This document shows, piece after piece, positions 18,227 to 27,514 of a DNA stretch of 64,000 nucleotides. The stretch covers positions 1 through 64,000 of the forward strand of contig JAFGQN010000238.1 in NCBI GenBank assembly GCA_016935665.1, written 5' to 3'. The notes beneath the pieces were generated by a model. The model worked only from the letters and a program-made list of their open reading frames with translations. It was not told the DNA's origin and did not search any database. The DNA is from Deltaproteobacteria bacterium. GTDB lineage: Bacteria > Myxococcota_A > Polyangia > JAAYKL01. Each line of letters opens with the position of its first letter. Positions within the stretch are counted from its first letter, which is position 1. The position numbers were made by a program, and so were the translations under genes.

Positions 18227-18604
18227 ATGACTTTTTTACTGAACCTTTTATGGATTGTTTTTGGGGGCGGCATCATTCTTTTTATCGAGTATCTTCTGAG
18301 TGGTATCGCGCTGTGTGTCACCATTATTGGAATCCCATTTGGCGTTCAATGTTTTAAGTTGGCGATATTCGCGCTTGCGCCATTTGGGTCCGAGGCCGTT
18401 GAGGCATCACCAGGCGGCGGCTGTCTACAGGTGATTTTCAACATTATCTGGATATTGCTGGGGGGCGTCTGGATAGCACTGACTCACCTGGCGCTGGCGG
18501 TGCTTTTTGCCATTACCATTATCGGCATTCCCTTTGCGGTGCAGCACATGAAAATGGCAGGCCTGGCGCTAACGCCATTTGGTAAAGTGATTGGATCAGA
18601 TTGA
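18227..18604 (+). CDS. yccF: YccF-family inner-membrane protein
   Basis: This 125-residue protein has four hydrophobic segments arranged as two similar halves. Each contains the VTIIGIPFGVQ / ITIIGIPFAVQ motif typical of the YccF/DUF307 family. The biochemical role of the family is unknown. The ATG at 18227 gives the usual N-terminus (MTFLLNLLWIVFGGG); a TTG at 18209 in frame is less likely. It stands alone between oppositely oriented genes. Confidence 0.85.
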   Translation: MTFLLNLLWIVFGGGIILFIEYLLSGIALCVTIIGIPFGVQCFKLAIFALAPFGSEAVEASPGGGCLQVIFNIIWILLGGVWIALTHLALAVLFAITIIGIPFAVQHMKMAGLALTPFGKVIGSD

Positions 18605-18647
18605 CATGGAGATTGACAGAAATCGAAAAAGGACTGATTTACAACAG

Positions 18648-19295
18648 TCAGGGAACGAAGGCTTCTTCCGGTGTACAGCCGTCGGGTTGGGGGTCTTGAG
18701 ATTCCACGTCGGCAGCGAAATCGGGGGTAATATCCGGGGCCGGTTCAAAGCCGTTGTTTACCGAGCCTCGCATGGCCATTCCTTTGTATCCAACCGTATT
18801 TATATGCGCGCGAATAATGATGACATCATCGGCCGAAACGGTGACCGGTCCACCGCCTCTGGCCACGGGATTGCCGGTGAGTGGCGGGGTATGCGGATGC
18901 ACCAGAATGCGGCGATACAAAAGGTCGCCATCCTCGGTGAGTACCTCCAGCCAGTTGGCGTACTCGGTGCAGTCGATGTCTGTGCTTTGAAATGTGGCCA
19001 TCACCTCGTAGTTGCCATCGCTTCCCGTCATCTCCACTTCGATGACATCCGCCCATGGGGGCTGACGGTCCGTGTCCGTGGCGGGGGGGTCGGAATCGGA
19101 GTCCTGGGGTTCCTGTCCGTCCGAATCGGCATCACCGTCGCCCTCCGCATCCGAGTCTGTATCTGTATCGCTGTCCGTGTTACCTTCCGATGTGTTTTGA
19201 CTGTCTTCATTGGTATTGTTGTTATTGCCGCCGCATGCGACCACTATACTCCAAAGCAGGAATATCAGCGACCAGATGATGTTTGCAGCCTTCAT
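18648..19295 (-). CDS. Lipoprotein with Asp/Ser/Thr-rich stalk, unknown C-terminal domain
   Basis: The 215-residue protein has a lipobox (LLWSIVVAC, lipid Cys at 21). An acidic repeat stalk of alternating Asp with Ser, Thr or Gly spans about residues 22-75. A beta-rich domain of about 125 residues with two cysteines follows. The family is not recognised. The stalk is similar to those of the lipoproteins at 10193-10915 and 30562-32304, a style common in deltaproteobacterial surface lipoproteins. AGGAGG precedes the ATG. Confidence 0.75.
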   Translation of the reverse strand: MKAANIIWSLIFLLWSIVVACGGNNNNTNEDSQNTSEGNTDSDTDTDSDAEGDGDADSDGQEPQDSDSDPPATDTDRQPPWADVIEVEMTGSDGNYEVMATFQSTDIDCTEYANWLEVLTEDGDLLYRRILVHPHTPPLTGNPVARGGGPVTVSADDVIIIRAHINTVGYKGMAMRGSVNNGFEPAPDITPDFAADVESQDPQPDGCTPEEAFVP

Positions 19296-19478
19296 GTTTT
19301 CCTCCTTTTTTTTTAGATGTTCCTTATCCTGCGGTCATGCTACCACTCGCTGGAAAAACTGTGCAGCATAAAGTTGCCGGCGCCTGGGTTTTGGCGTTTG
19401 TGGCGAAATGTGATTGAGCGGCAAAAGAGTATTTAATTTTCAGCGCATGGTACAGGTGAATTCGTATCGGAGTGAAAA

Positions 19479-19988
19479 ATGGCAATTATAAAAAAATTTG
19501 GCAACTTTGAACCCGAGGTGGATGGAAGTGCATTTGTAGCGGGAGACGCTGTTGTTATTGGCGATGTGAAAATCGGCCCCAATGCGGGTATCTGGTACGG
19601 GGCCATTTTGCGCGGGGATATGGGACGCATTGAAATTGGCGCACGCAGCAATATTCAGGATGGCACGGTGGTGCATTGCACGTCCAATTATTCTGTCACG
19701 GTTGTGGGTGAGGATGTCACCGTTGGGCATCGGGCAGTGCTGCATGGCTGCACGCTCAAAAACAAATGTCTTATTGGCATGGGCGCCATCGTGATGGATA
19801 ACGCCGTTGTCGAAGAGAATGTGATTGTGGCTGCGGGTTCAGTAGTGCTGGAAAACAACGTGCTCGAAAAAGGGCATCTTTACGCGGGCACCCCGGTTCG
19901 AAAAATCAAGCCACTCACCGAAGCGCAAATCAGGAATCTGTCTGAGCACGCACTGCACTATGTCGAGCTACTCGAAAAGTACAGATAA
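19479..19988 (+). CDS. Gamma-class carbonic anhydrase family protein
   Basis: This 169-residue left-handed beta-helix protein carries hexapeptide repeats (IGDVKIGPNAGIWYGAILRGD...). Three zinc-ligand histidines fit the Cam/CamH pattern: VVHCTS, and both in TVGHRAVLHG. The RxDxxxIxIG and NIQDGT motifs are present. It probably binds zinc or iron and hydrates CO2 reversibly, though many relatives (YrdA, PaaY) lack proven activity. CGGAG lies upstream of the ATG. It converges with the Old Yellow Enzyme gene, whose stop is 12 bp away. Confidence 0.9.
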   Translation: MAIIKKFGNFEPEVDGSAFVAGDAVVIGDVKIGPNAGIWYGAILRGDMGRIEIGARSNIQDGTVVHCTSNYSVTVVGEDVTVGHRAVLHGCTLKNKCLIGMGAIVMDNAVVEENVIVAAGSVVLENNVLEKGHLYAGTPVRKIKPLTEAQIRNLSEHALHYVELLEKYR

Positions 19989-20000
19989 TCGGGTCCACTC

Positions 20001-21089
20001 CTAAGCGCCCACCGCCACGTTTGGATAATCCACATAGCCTTTGGGGCCGGGGGTATAGAACGAATCAAAATCAGGCTGGGCCAGTTGCGCTTTCTTTTCA
20101 AAGGCTGTCACCAGATTGGGATTGGCGATAAAAGGACGTCCAAAGGCCACCAAATCACCATTGTCCGCCTGTAAATCCCCTTCGGCGCGCGCCGCATCGT
20201 ACCCGCCGGATAAAATAAACGTTCCGTCAAATTTTTCACGCATTTCTGCAATCAACTGTCCATCGGGAGCGGGAGCTCCCATGCTGCTGTGGTCCACCAC
20301 ATGAATATAGGCAATTTTCAGTTTGGACAGCTGTTCGGTAAGATACAGATACAATGCGTTCATTTGGTCGTCGGGAGCCATGTCGTTGAAGACGCCATAG
20401 GGCGACAGGCGAATACCGGTTTTATCCCGGCCAATGCGTGCGGCCACTCGTTTGGTTACTTCCAGGGCGAAACGGGTTCGGTTTTCAATGCTGCCTCCCC
20501 ACTTGTCGGAACGCTGATTGGATGCTGTGTTTAAAAACTGGTCAATCAGGTAGCCGTTGGCGCCATGGAGTTCCACGCCGTCCATGTCTGCCCGCTCCAC
20601 CGCATTGACAGCCGCATCAACATACTCTGAAATCGTGCGCTCAATGTCTTCATCGGTCATCTCCAGCGGTACCGGATATGATTTGGGGCCTTCCGCATCC
20701 GTGTACATCTCCCCGGACAACGGGATGGCGGATGGTGCTTTCACCTTCGCATCTTTGGGAAGATTCAGGGGGTGGCCCACTCTGCCGGTATGCATCAGTT
20801 GTAAGAATATAATTGCGTTTTTTTCGTGAACCGCTTTGGCCACGCTTTTCCATCCGGCCACCTGGCCTTCCGAAAAAATGCCTGGGATGCGCGGATACCC
20901 CAACCCATTGGGACTGGGAGAAGTCCCTTCGGTGATAATGAGTCCGGCCTCGGCCCGCTGGCGGTAATACTGCGCCACCAGCTCTCCTGGAATATTGTCG
21001 ATGCAGCGACTTCGCGTCATCGGGGCCATTACCACGCGGTTTTTCAGTGTAAAATTACCCATTTGATACGGGGACAACAGTTTTTCCAT
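20001..21089 (-). CDS. Old Yellow Enzyme family alkene reductase
   Basis: The 362-residue TIM-barrel flavoprotein begins SPYQMGNFTLKNRVVMAPMTRSR, the standard FMN-binding start. It also has GVELHGANGYLIDQFL, the RSDKWGGSIENRTRF stretch, and late SGGYD and VAFGRPFIANPNLV motifs that bind FMN phosphate. It reduces activated C=C bonds or nitro compounds with NAD(P)H, as in NemA/XenA. The start at 21089 follows GGAGG in ATGGAGGTTCCC; the upstream ATG at 21101 contains this ribosome-binding site. Confidence 0.92.
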   Translation of the reverse strand: MEKLLSPYQMGNFTLKNRVVMAPMTRSRCIDNIPGELVAQYYRQRAEAGLIITEGTSPSPNGLGYPRIPGIFSEGQVAGWKSVAKAVHEKNAIIFLQLMHTGRVGHPLNLPKDAKVKAPSAIPLSGEMYTDAEGPKSYPVPLEMTDEDIERTISEYVDAAVNAVERADMDGVELHGANGYLIDQFLNTASNQRSDKWGGSIENRTRFALEVTKRVAARIGRDKTGIRLSPYGVFNDMAPDDQMNALYLYLTEQLSKLKIAYIHVVDHSSMGAPAPDGQLIAEMREKFDGTFILSGGYDAARAEGDLQADNGDLVAFGRPFIANPNLVTAFEKKAQLAQPDFDSFYTPGPKGYVDYPNVAVGA

Positions 21090-21264
21090 GGGAACCTCCA
21101 TTTCTCAAGTTTCCGCAAACAATCTAATAACTGGTATTGGGATGTCAATTTAGTGCGGGCCAATAAGGCAATTGACGGCGGTGTGTTGATGAGGGTCTTG
21201 ACAGGGGGCGTTTTTTCCTTTCAGAGTGTTTGTCGAAATGACAGGAAGAACACAGGACTCATAA

Positions 21265-22488
21265 ATGAAGAACAAACCGGAATTACTGGCACCCGTCGGA
21301 GATTTTGTATCGTTACGCGCTGCGCTTAAGGGGGGATGTGATGCGGTATATTTGGGTGTCGCGGGTATGAATATGCGGCAGAATGCGACAAATTTTTCGC
21401 TTTCAGATATAAGTGAGGTTCATCGCATTTGTCGAGATGCGAATATTCGCATTTATTTAACTTTGAACACCATTGTGTATCCGCACGAACATGCAAAGAT
21501 CTGTGAAATTCTGGAAGTCGCCAAAAGTAAAGTGGATGGCGTCATCTGTTGGGATCCGCTGGTTATCTGTGAGTGTCGTCGTCGGCAGATGCCGATACAC
21601 GTGTCCACGCAGGCGTCCGTGAGCAATCCGGAAGCGGCGCGCATGTACGCGGACCTCGGGGCGGTGCGCGTGGTTCCCGCCCGGGAGTGTACTCTGGATG
21701 AATTGCAGACGATTCGCTCCGAGTCGGGGCTTGAGTTGGAAGTTTTTGTGCATGGCGCCATGTGCGTAAGTGTCTCGGGACGGTGCTTTCTCTCGGATTT
21801 TGTCTGTGGAAAATCCGGCAACCGGGGCGAATGCACACAGAACTGTCGCCGCCAGTATGAAATCAGAGATGTGGAAGATGGTCACGAATTCACCATTGGG
21901 AATCACTTCGTCATGTCCGCAAAGGATTTGTGTACATTGCCTTTTATCGATGTGATTTGCGACACAGGCGTGGATGCCCTGAAGATTGAAGGTCGGGGTC
22001 GCAATCCGGAATATGTGCAGACGGTGGTCTCTGCGTATCGGCGCGCCATTGATGCGTGGGCAGATGACGCTCTTTGCAGTGAATTGAAAAAGGAGCTGCT
22101 GGCAAAGGTTGAGGGCGTTTACAATCGAACTTTTTGCAAGGGATTCTTTTTTGGGCGACCCATTTCGGATTTCATCGATGCGTCCGGAAGTCAGGCTCGG
22201 TATACAAAGGAATTTGTGGGCCGTATCACCAATTACTATCGCAAGTTGAATGTGGCGGAAGTGGAGGTGCTCGACAACACATTTGGCAAAGGGGACCCGC
22301 TGTTGATTATTGGCGAAACGACCGGCGTGGTGTCTGTTTGGCCAAAGGAGATTCGACAATGCGAAACGGATGTAGATGTGGTCGAGCGGGGAAAAGTGAC
22401 GATTCCTTTGGCGTCGCGGGTGCGCGTCGGGGACAGGGTGTATCGCCAGGTGGAACGACCTGTGGATGTATCTCGAACTCGAGGGTGA
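21265..22488 (+). CDS. U32 family protein, TrhP/YegQ-like (tRNA hydroxylation)
   Basis: The 407-residue protein carries the U32 signature EVFVHGAMCVSVSGRCFLS. A cysteine set (CGKSGNRGECTQNCRRQYE) follows, which in this group is linked to an iron-sulfur cluster. YegQ/TrhP members make 5-hydroxyuridine at tRNA position 34, using prephenate-derived chemistry; older annotations call them collagenase-like peptidases. Length and motifs fit TrhP better than the short PrtC/UbiU forms. A TTGACA box lies about 65 bp upstream, but without a clear -10 hexamer. Transcription is monocistronic. Confidence 0.85.
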   Translation: MKNKPELLAPVGDFVSLRAALKGGCDAVYLGVAGMNMRQNATNFSLSDISEVHRICRDANIRIYLTLNTIVYPHEHAKICEILEVAKSKVDGVICWDPLVICECRRRQMPIHVSTQASVSNPEAARMYADLGAVRVVPARECTLDELQTIRSESGLELEVFVHGAMCVSVSGRCFLSDFVCGKSGNRGECTQNCRRQYEIRDVEDGHEFTIGNHFVMSAKDLCTLPFIDVICDTGVDALKIEGRGRNPEYVQTVVSAYRRAIDAWADDALCSELKKELLAKVEGVYNRTFCKGFFFGRPISDFIDASGSQARYTKEFVGRITNYYRKLNVAEVEVLDNTFGKGDPLLIIGETTGVVSVWPKEIRQCETDVDVVERGKVTIPLASRVRVGDRVYRQVERPVDVSRTRG

Positions 22489-22621
22489 CTACTGACCGGG
22501 TTTGGCGGGATGCGGATTAGGGCCTTTTTTTTGCTGCATACAAATAGCATAATTCCGGCAGCGACGAACAGCAAGCTTAAGATACTGCCCCATGGACAGG
22601 CCGTGCGCCGCGCATCACAGT

Positions 22622-24637
22622 TCATCTTGGATGCCATGTAATATTGAGCATGGTGTCCGGAGCAATATGCTGTGGTCGATGGGCGGCAGTGATGGATGCG
22701 GTGAGGCAGCGACAACTGGAGGCGAATTCGATGCTGTAACTAAGGGCGCTCAGAGATATTCCGGGCCACAGTTCAAACTGGGGGCTGATGTGCAGCTGAA
22801 TCTGATGGGTGAGAATCAGACGCAACTGGTGACTCAGAATGGTATGCGTTTGCGTGCTGTGGGGAAGTGCCACCGGCCAGATGTCTGTGGTCAGGGGGAC
22901 ATGCGAGAGAAAGGACGCAGTGCTGGTGTCCCGAAAATAAAGTGCCGATGTAAAGCTGCTGCTTTGAGACGATGCGACGGATAACGCGAATAGCCCCTGG
23001 TTCAATTTGAATGGCTGGATGTGCCACAATGCATTTGCCTGTGCCGAAAACCAGCGGTACTCACTCTGAACTCGAATGGATGCCAAAGGTTCCCATTCGG
23101 CCTTTTTTACCATCATTTTGCGCAGGTGTATTGTTGGATGTAACTGAAGCCATGGATGTGACAATTGATGTCCCAAAGTGTTCAAGACCGTGAACATGAA
23201 GTGGGCGCCCGAAGTGGCGGCATCAAATTGGTCACTGGGAAAGCGGGGCGCGTTACCACTTTCAACTGGTGCCAGCTGCATGACCACAATGGGATGCAAC
23301 AGATGGGAAACGTGCCCTTTTTTTTTCACCAGAGGCAACCCCGCGCTCAGACTGGCGCCGGGAAGCAGACGTGAGTGCCCGGTGGATGTGGCGTCAATCT
23401 GATACTGCTGTGCCAGTGCTCCAAGTTGCAACTCAGTATGTAAATGGAAAATCTGAAAAGGAAGCATCACGACAGGCATGGCCTGAAACCGGGTTCGATT
23501 CTGAGTTGGCGTTTGTGTATCTGCCAGAGCACGATCGATGGAAAGCGCGAGCCGGGGTTGAATGTGATTAAACCCGTTTGGCAGCGGATACCAGTGTGTC
23601 CCAATATGGAGTTGTCCAGTGTGACGGATTTGCGTGTCTCCCGGTAAGTGCTGGAAGTAAATGAGTTGACTTTCAAAGGCGGCTTCGGGATTCTCCACGC
23701 CAAACCGAAAACGGCTTTCCGTGTGGTTTATCGCGCGGTCCCCCGGAAAAAAAGCGAGTTGATCGATAATTTGTTTATTGGATGCAATATGAACATCTGT
23801 TGCCAGACCCCCTTTTTGCGGTGCGAAGTAACCGCGCGATTTCACCTGGAACATATTTTGTGAGGATTGATAAAGATGGTTCAACAGCATATATCCGTGA
23901 CGCCCTGTGCCACTTAGCGAATTGTCCAGCCCTCTGGTGCCGCGAATGGCGGTATGGGCGATAAAATGCTGTCTGTTCGAAATTGGAAAATACAACCGGG
24001 GGCCCAGGCGCACGCCAAATTCAGGTGACCATCCCATTACCGGCAGAAGGAATCCAGGTCTGGAAGGCGGCACCAGTTTGAGGTGTGGTAGCCCGAATAC
24101 CGGAATTTTCCCAATATAGATGCGCGGAGACTGCAGCCGGATGGTGTTGTTTTCCAAATGGATTCGCCTGGCACGAAAAGAAAGAAACCGCGCATCCCGC
24201 GGACAGGGGAAAAGGCGCGGTCTAAAAAGCGTGCAGTGATTTCGGCGACATTTTGCTCGCGTGGCACTGAGTTCGACGACCCCCGGCGATATTTGGAACT
24301 GGCCATTAAAGTTCAGAATCGTCAACGTGAACGGCCAAAGAAGAATGCGTGCAAAAGAAGCGTGCACACGCAGATCGGGAAGCGACAGCTCTGTAATATT
24401 TTTTAGCTCAAGGGTTTCGTTCGGTATCACGTATCGAATGCTGTCCGCTGTGACATTTAAAACCGAAATGTTTGATGAGGGGATTTGCGGGACGACCTTT
24501 GGCGGATGCAGGCCGAGGTGGGGTGACATTTTGGCATTGGATGTCTCTTTATGAACGCGCGCATTGAGTGAAACGCACAAAAGAAGCGTTCCAAAAAGCA
24601 GAAAAAATGTCAGCTTGTGGCAAAATGGTTGAAACAC
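22622..24637 (-). CDS. lptD: LptD-like outer-membrane LPS assembly protein
   Basis: This 671-residue protein has a signal peptide (LLFGTLLLCVSLNA) and a beta-jellyroll-like N-terminal part (about 60-150). The LptD transition follows: FLSFRARRIHLENNTIRL, IYIGKIPVFGLPHLKLVPPSRPGFLLP, then the long beta-barrel region. The usual disulfide pattern is not obvious; Cys residues occur near positions 134, 139 and 149. LptD with the lipoprotein LptE inserts LPS in the outer leaflet. No lptE or surA is adjacent. The next gene on the strand encodes an AMIN-like exported protein, separated by 58 bp from lptD's start, so a shared operon is likely. The family call rests on recalled patterns. Confidence 0.7.
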   Translation of the reverse strand: MFQPFCHKLTFFLLFGTLLLCVSLNARVHKETSNAKMSPHLGLHPPKVVPQIPSSNISVLNVTADSIRYVIPNETLELKNITELSLPDLRVHASFARILLWPFTLTILNFNGQFQISPGVVELSATRAKCRRNHCTLFRPRLFPCPRDARFLSFRARRIHLENNTIRLQSPRIYIGKIPVFGLPHLKLVPPSRPGFLLPVMGWSPEFGVRLGPRLYFPISNRQHFIAHTAIRGTRGLDNSLSGTGRHGYMLLNHLYQSSQNMFQVKSRGYFAPQKGGLATDVHIASNKQIIDQLAFFPGDRAINHTESRFRFGVENPEAAFESQLIYFQHLPGDTQIRHTGQLHIGTHWYPLPNGFNHIQPRLALSIDRALADTQTPTQNRTRFQAMPVVMLPFQIFHLHTELQLGALAQQYQIDATSTGHSRLLPGASLSAGLPLVKKKGHVSHLLHPIVVMQLAPVESGNAPRFPSDQFDAATSGAHFMFTVLNTLGHQLSHPWLQLHPTIHLRKMMVKKAEWEPLASIRVQSEYRWFSAQANALWHIQPFKLNQGLFALSVASSQSSSFTSALYFRDTSTASFLSHVPLTTDIWPVALPHSTQTHTILSHQLRLILTHQIQLHISPQFELWPGISLSALSYSIEFASSCRCLTASITAAHRPQHIAPDTMLNITWHPR

Positions 24638-24695
24638 GCCGATGTCATATCACATCGTGAATTGCGGGGATATGGGGAGCGGCGCTCTATTGAAT

Positions 24696-25343
24696 TTATT
24701 CTTCCTGGGCGGGTTGCTCGGCGTCGTAGTTGGTCATATTGGGATGCCCATTGCTGCTGAATGATGGTCGGTTTCCCGGTTGCTCGTTTTGTATGGGATA
24801 TTGTCCCTGTGGGAAATCCACAAACAGATAGTTGTAGCCATCCGCATCTGTCATTTGAGAAATGTTGGGTGTGGATTCTGTTTTCAGGTTTAGTATAAGC
24901 TCTGAATTTTTGCCTCTTCGTTTTAAATTAATGCGCGAGACCGGCGTGTTGAAATGGCTTGTTACCAGCGGATTTCGGTTGTTGGAAAGATGAATGCGCG
25001 TTTTTTTAAACGTTAGTACAATCTTCTTTTTTTGTGTTTTTGTTTTGTATTTCAACGGTCCAGTGGTTTGCAAAAAAACACGGGAGCCACCATCGTCTGT
25101 CATCATGAAACCCGGCCATGTGATCCACAGACCTTTTTTTTCTTTCAGTTCCGTCACTTGCGGGAGTTTGTTTCCCTCCCCTGGTTTGGTGCCTGCGTAA
25201 CTCTGGTTCAACTGCAGGCGTGGTGCCGTATTTTCTGTGGCTTGCCGCCATTCATCCTGTGACTGCGCAGCGGCGAAGCCCATGAAAAAAAAGGTGGTGA
25301 TCATAGTGCCAGCAGCAATAAGAAAGCGTGGTTTATTCGTCAT
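24696..25343 (-). CDS. AMIN-domain-like exported protein
   Basis: The 215-residue protein has a signal peptide (MTNKPRFLIAAGTMITTFFF..., cleavage after AAA near 26). A beta-rich domain of about 110 residues follows. Its pattern (SRVFLQTTGPLKYKT, KKIVLTFKKTRIHLSNNRNPLVTSHF, VSRINLKRRG) resembles AMIN domains, which bind peptidoglycan or partner proteins in the envelope. The tail is Pro/Asn-rich. The start at 25343 follows GGAG inside an upstream ATGGAG. It probably precedes lptD in one transcript. Confidence 0.55.
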   Translation of the reverse strand: MTNKPRFLIAAGTMITTFFFMGFAAAQSQDEWRQATENTAPRLQLNQSYAGTKPGEGNKLPQVTELKEKKGLWITWPGFMMTDDGGSRVFLQTTGPLKYKTKTQKKKIVLTFKKTRIHLSNNRNPLVTSHFNTPVSRINLKRRGKNSELILNLKTESTPNISQMTDADGYNYLFVDFPQGQYPIQNEQPGNRPSFSSNGHPNMTNYDAEQPAQEE

Positions 25344-25616
25344 GAATATTTTCTCCATCTTCGACAACGATTATCGAAAGTGCATGGGGATATAGAAATT
25401 TATACCAATATTAACCAATCCGCCTGGAAAGGTGAAAAAAATGGCGAGATCGAACCAATGTTAAGTTGATGGTATCGGATAGGTTTTAATGCCAAATGGT
25501 TTGGTTGGACGAAAAGCGTTGACAACGTCAATTTAAGATAGCACGGTTTTAAAGTTGATGGCGTGAATATGCGGGGAAACCGCAGCGGCTTTGAAAGTAT
25601 TGTGGAATATTGAATC

Positions 25617-26957
25617 TTAGAAACCGAGAAGACGTTCCAGCGCTTCAACCTTGCCGCGCACCGCAGCGTCTTCTTTCATTTGCTTTTCAATTTTTCGGCA
25701 TGCGGCCAATGCAGTGGTGTGATCTTTGCCGCCAAACTGATTGCCAATCTCGGGATATGATGAATTCAGCCCTTTGCGACACAGGTACATGGCCACTTGT
25801 CTTGGAAACGCGATGGAACGATGGCGCTTGCTTCCTGTCAAATCATCCATGGCCACATTGAAATGCTTGCAAACGGCATTTTGAATGCTGTCAACGGACA
25901 ATGCGGCTTCGTGAAGGGCCACAACTTTTTTCAATGTCTGTGTGGCAAAATCGAGATCGATGGGCCGGCCATCCAGTGACGCGTGCGCCGCCAGATTGAT
26001 GAGCGACCCCTCCAGTTCCCGAACATTGTTTTTGATGGATGTGGCCAAAAATAAAGCGACATCGTCCGGTAGCGGAATCCCTTCGTCTTCTGCCTTTCTC
26101 TTTAATATGGCTAAACGGGTTTCCATTTCCGGAACCTGGATATCTGCAATCAGCCCCCATTGAAATCGGGAACGCAGCCGTTCTTCGAGGTCTGGAATTT
26201 CCTGAGGGTATTTATCTGAGGTAAGAACGATTTGCTTGTTCTCTTCGTACAGCGCGTTGAATGTATGAAAAAATTCATCCTGCGTTCCATCTTTGCCGGC
26301 GATAAACTGAATGTCGTCGATGAGCAGAACATCACAGTTTTTTCGAAACTTTTTGCGGAACGCATCCATTTTGTTGGTTCGAAGCGATGCAACGAATTCG
26401 TTCATGAATTCTTCTGATGACAGGTAGCATATTTTTGCCGATGGCCTTGTGGAAAGCACCTGGTTGCCAATGGCGTGAAGTAGATGGGTTTTTCCAAGAC
26501 CAACACCTCCATAAATGAAGAGCGGATTAAACCGGGTACCTATTTGCGTGGCGATGGCCATGGATGCCGCATGGGGCAATTGATTGGATGCACCCACAAT
26601 AAAGTTTGAGAAGTTGTATTTGGGATTTATCCGTGACTGATATTCATTATGACGCGGTTGGGTCTGGGGCAATGGCAGTGCGATGGAGGTAAGCGGCTGT
26701 GTGTTGGGGGTTCCTTTGGAATCCTGAATGGCAATGTCAACATCCAATCGATTGCCGCTTTCGATGTAAACAGCCTCTTTTATGAGATCGATATAGTTGT
26801 TGGTTATCCATTCTTTGAAAAAGGTGTTAGGTACTTCGAGTACCACCTTCTCTTCTGAAAAATGAGCAGTTGAAATTGGGGCAAACCACGTATCAAATAC
26901 TTGGCCGCTCAGTTTTTCACGCATCCAGGTCAGCGAATTTTTCCAGGCATCTGTCAT
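25617..26957 (-). CDS. dnaA: Chromosomal replication initiator DnaA
   Basis: The 446-residue protein has DnaA domain I (about 1-75) and a short linker. The AAA+ domain has Walker A GGVGLGKT (150-157), Walker B VLLIDDIQF and the sensor region. Domain IV has GSKRHRSIAFPRQVAMYL and the DnaA signature FGGKDHTTALAACRKIEK, which contacts DnaA boxes. It binds and unwinds the origin in ATP form. dnaN is not next to it: the downstream genes on this strand are the AMIN-like and lptD-like genes, and the divergent neighbour is an outer-membrane protein gene. Confidence 0.97.
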   Translation of the reverse strand: MTDAWKNSLTWMREKLSGQVFDTWFAPISTAHFSEEKVVLEVPNTFFKEWITNNYIDLIKEAVYIESGNRLDVDIAIQDSKGTPNTQPLTSIALPLPQTQPRHNEYQSRINPKYNFSNFIVGASNQLPHAASMAIATQIGTRFNPLFIYGGVGLGKTHLLHAIGNQVLSTRPSAKICYLSSEEFMNEFVASLRTNKMDAFRKKFRKNCDVLLIDDIQFIAGKDGTQDEFFHTFNALYEENKQIVLTSDKYPQEIPDLEERLRSRFQWGLIADIQVPEMETRLAILKRKAEDEGIPLPDDVALFLATSIKNNVRELEGSLINLAAHASLDGRPIDLDFATQTLKKVVALHEAALSVDSIQNAVCKHFNVAMDDLTGSKRHRSIAFPRQVAMYLCRKGLNSSYPEIGNQFGGKDHTTALAACRKIEKQMKEDAAVRGKVEALERLLGF

Positions 26958-27514
26958 AAATTATGTTTTCTCTCGTTAACAGTTAAACAATGAATTTGTG
27001 TTTGGTTTTGAGTGTTTCGAAAAAAAAGTGTTTTTCCTTTTTTGACGACAACTCGCCGTGAGGCTCATCAAGTAAATTGCTATGGCCTAGTTGTGTAGCG
27101 GGTTGTAGCCGACGGGTTCCTAACTAGCAGAATTTCTCGGACGGCGTAAAGCGTAAAAAAAAAATAAATTCTCAACCCCGGTTTTATTGCGTTTTTCGGC
27201 CCAAAATGCCGGGTTTGGAAAGAAAAAAAAACTTTTTTTACAAAATAAAAAAAGGTTGAAAAGTTGTAACATATTGAAATTACAGTGTGATTTCGTCGTT
27301 TTTTGAGTATTGATGAAACATTAGTATGAAATTTGTTCATTTATTAGTGGTACACTTTTGTATTATTGAAACCAGCGACTTTTCGGTGGTTTGATTGTTT
27401 GGTCACGAAGGTTGCATGCCAAAAACGAGAGAAATGGTGCTAATCTGTTCAGGAAATGCAGGTCAATTGCGCTGGAAATTGGACTTTCAGCGGGTAGTTA
27501 AGGATAGTGGCTCC
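26958..27514. other. AT-rich divergent intergenic region between dnaA and an outer-membrane protein gene
   Basis: This 557-bp stretch holds no credible gene. It contains long A and T runs, an A-run/T-run palindrome near 27222-27239, and a CTAGTT...AACTAG inverted repeat near 27085-27130. On the minus strand a hairpin (27218-27174) is followed by a T-rich run and could attenuate or terminate transcription before dnaA. I find no consensus DnaA box in it, although the position would suit an origin. Confidence 0.5.

Noticed and set aside
21457-22359. 300-codon frame opposite the U32 gene
   Set aside because: A shadow of a well-supported family protein.
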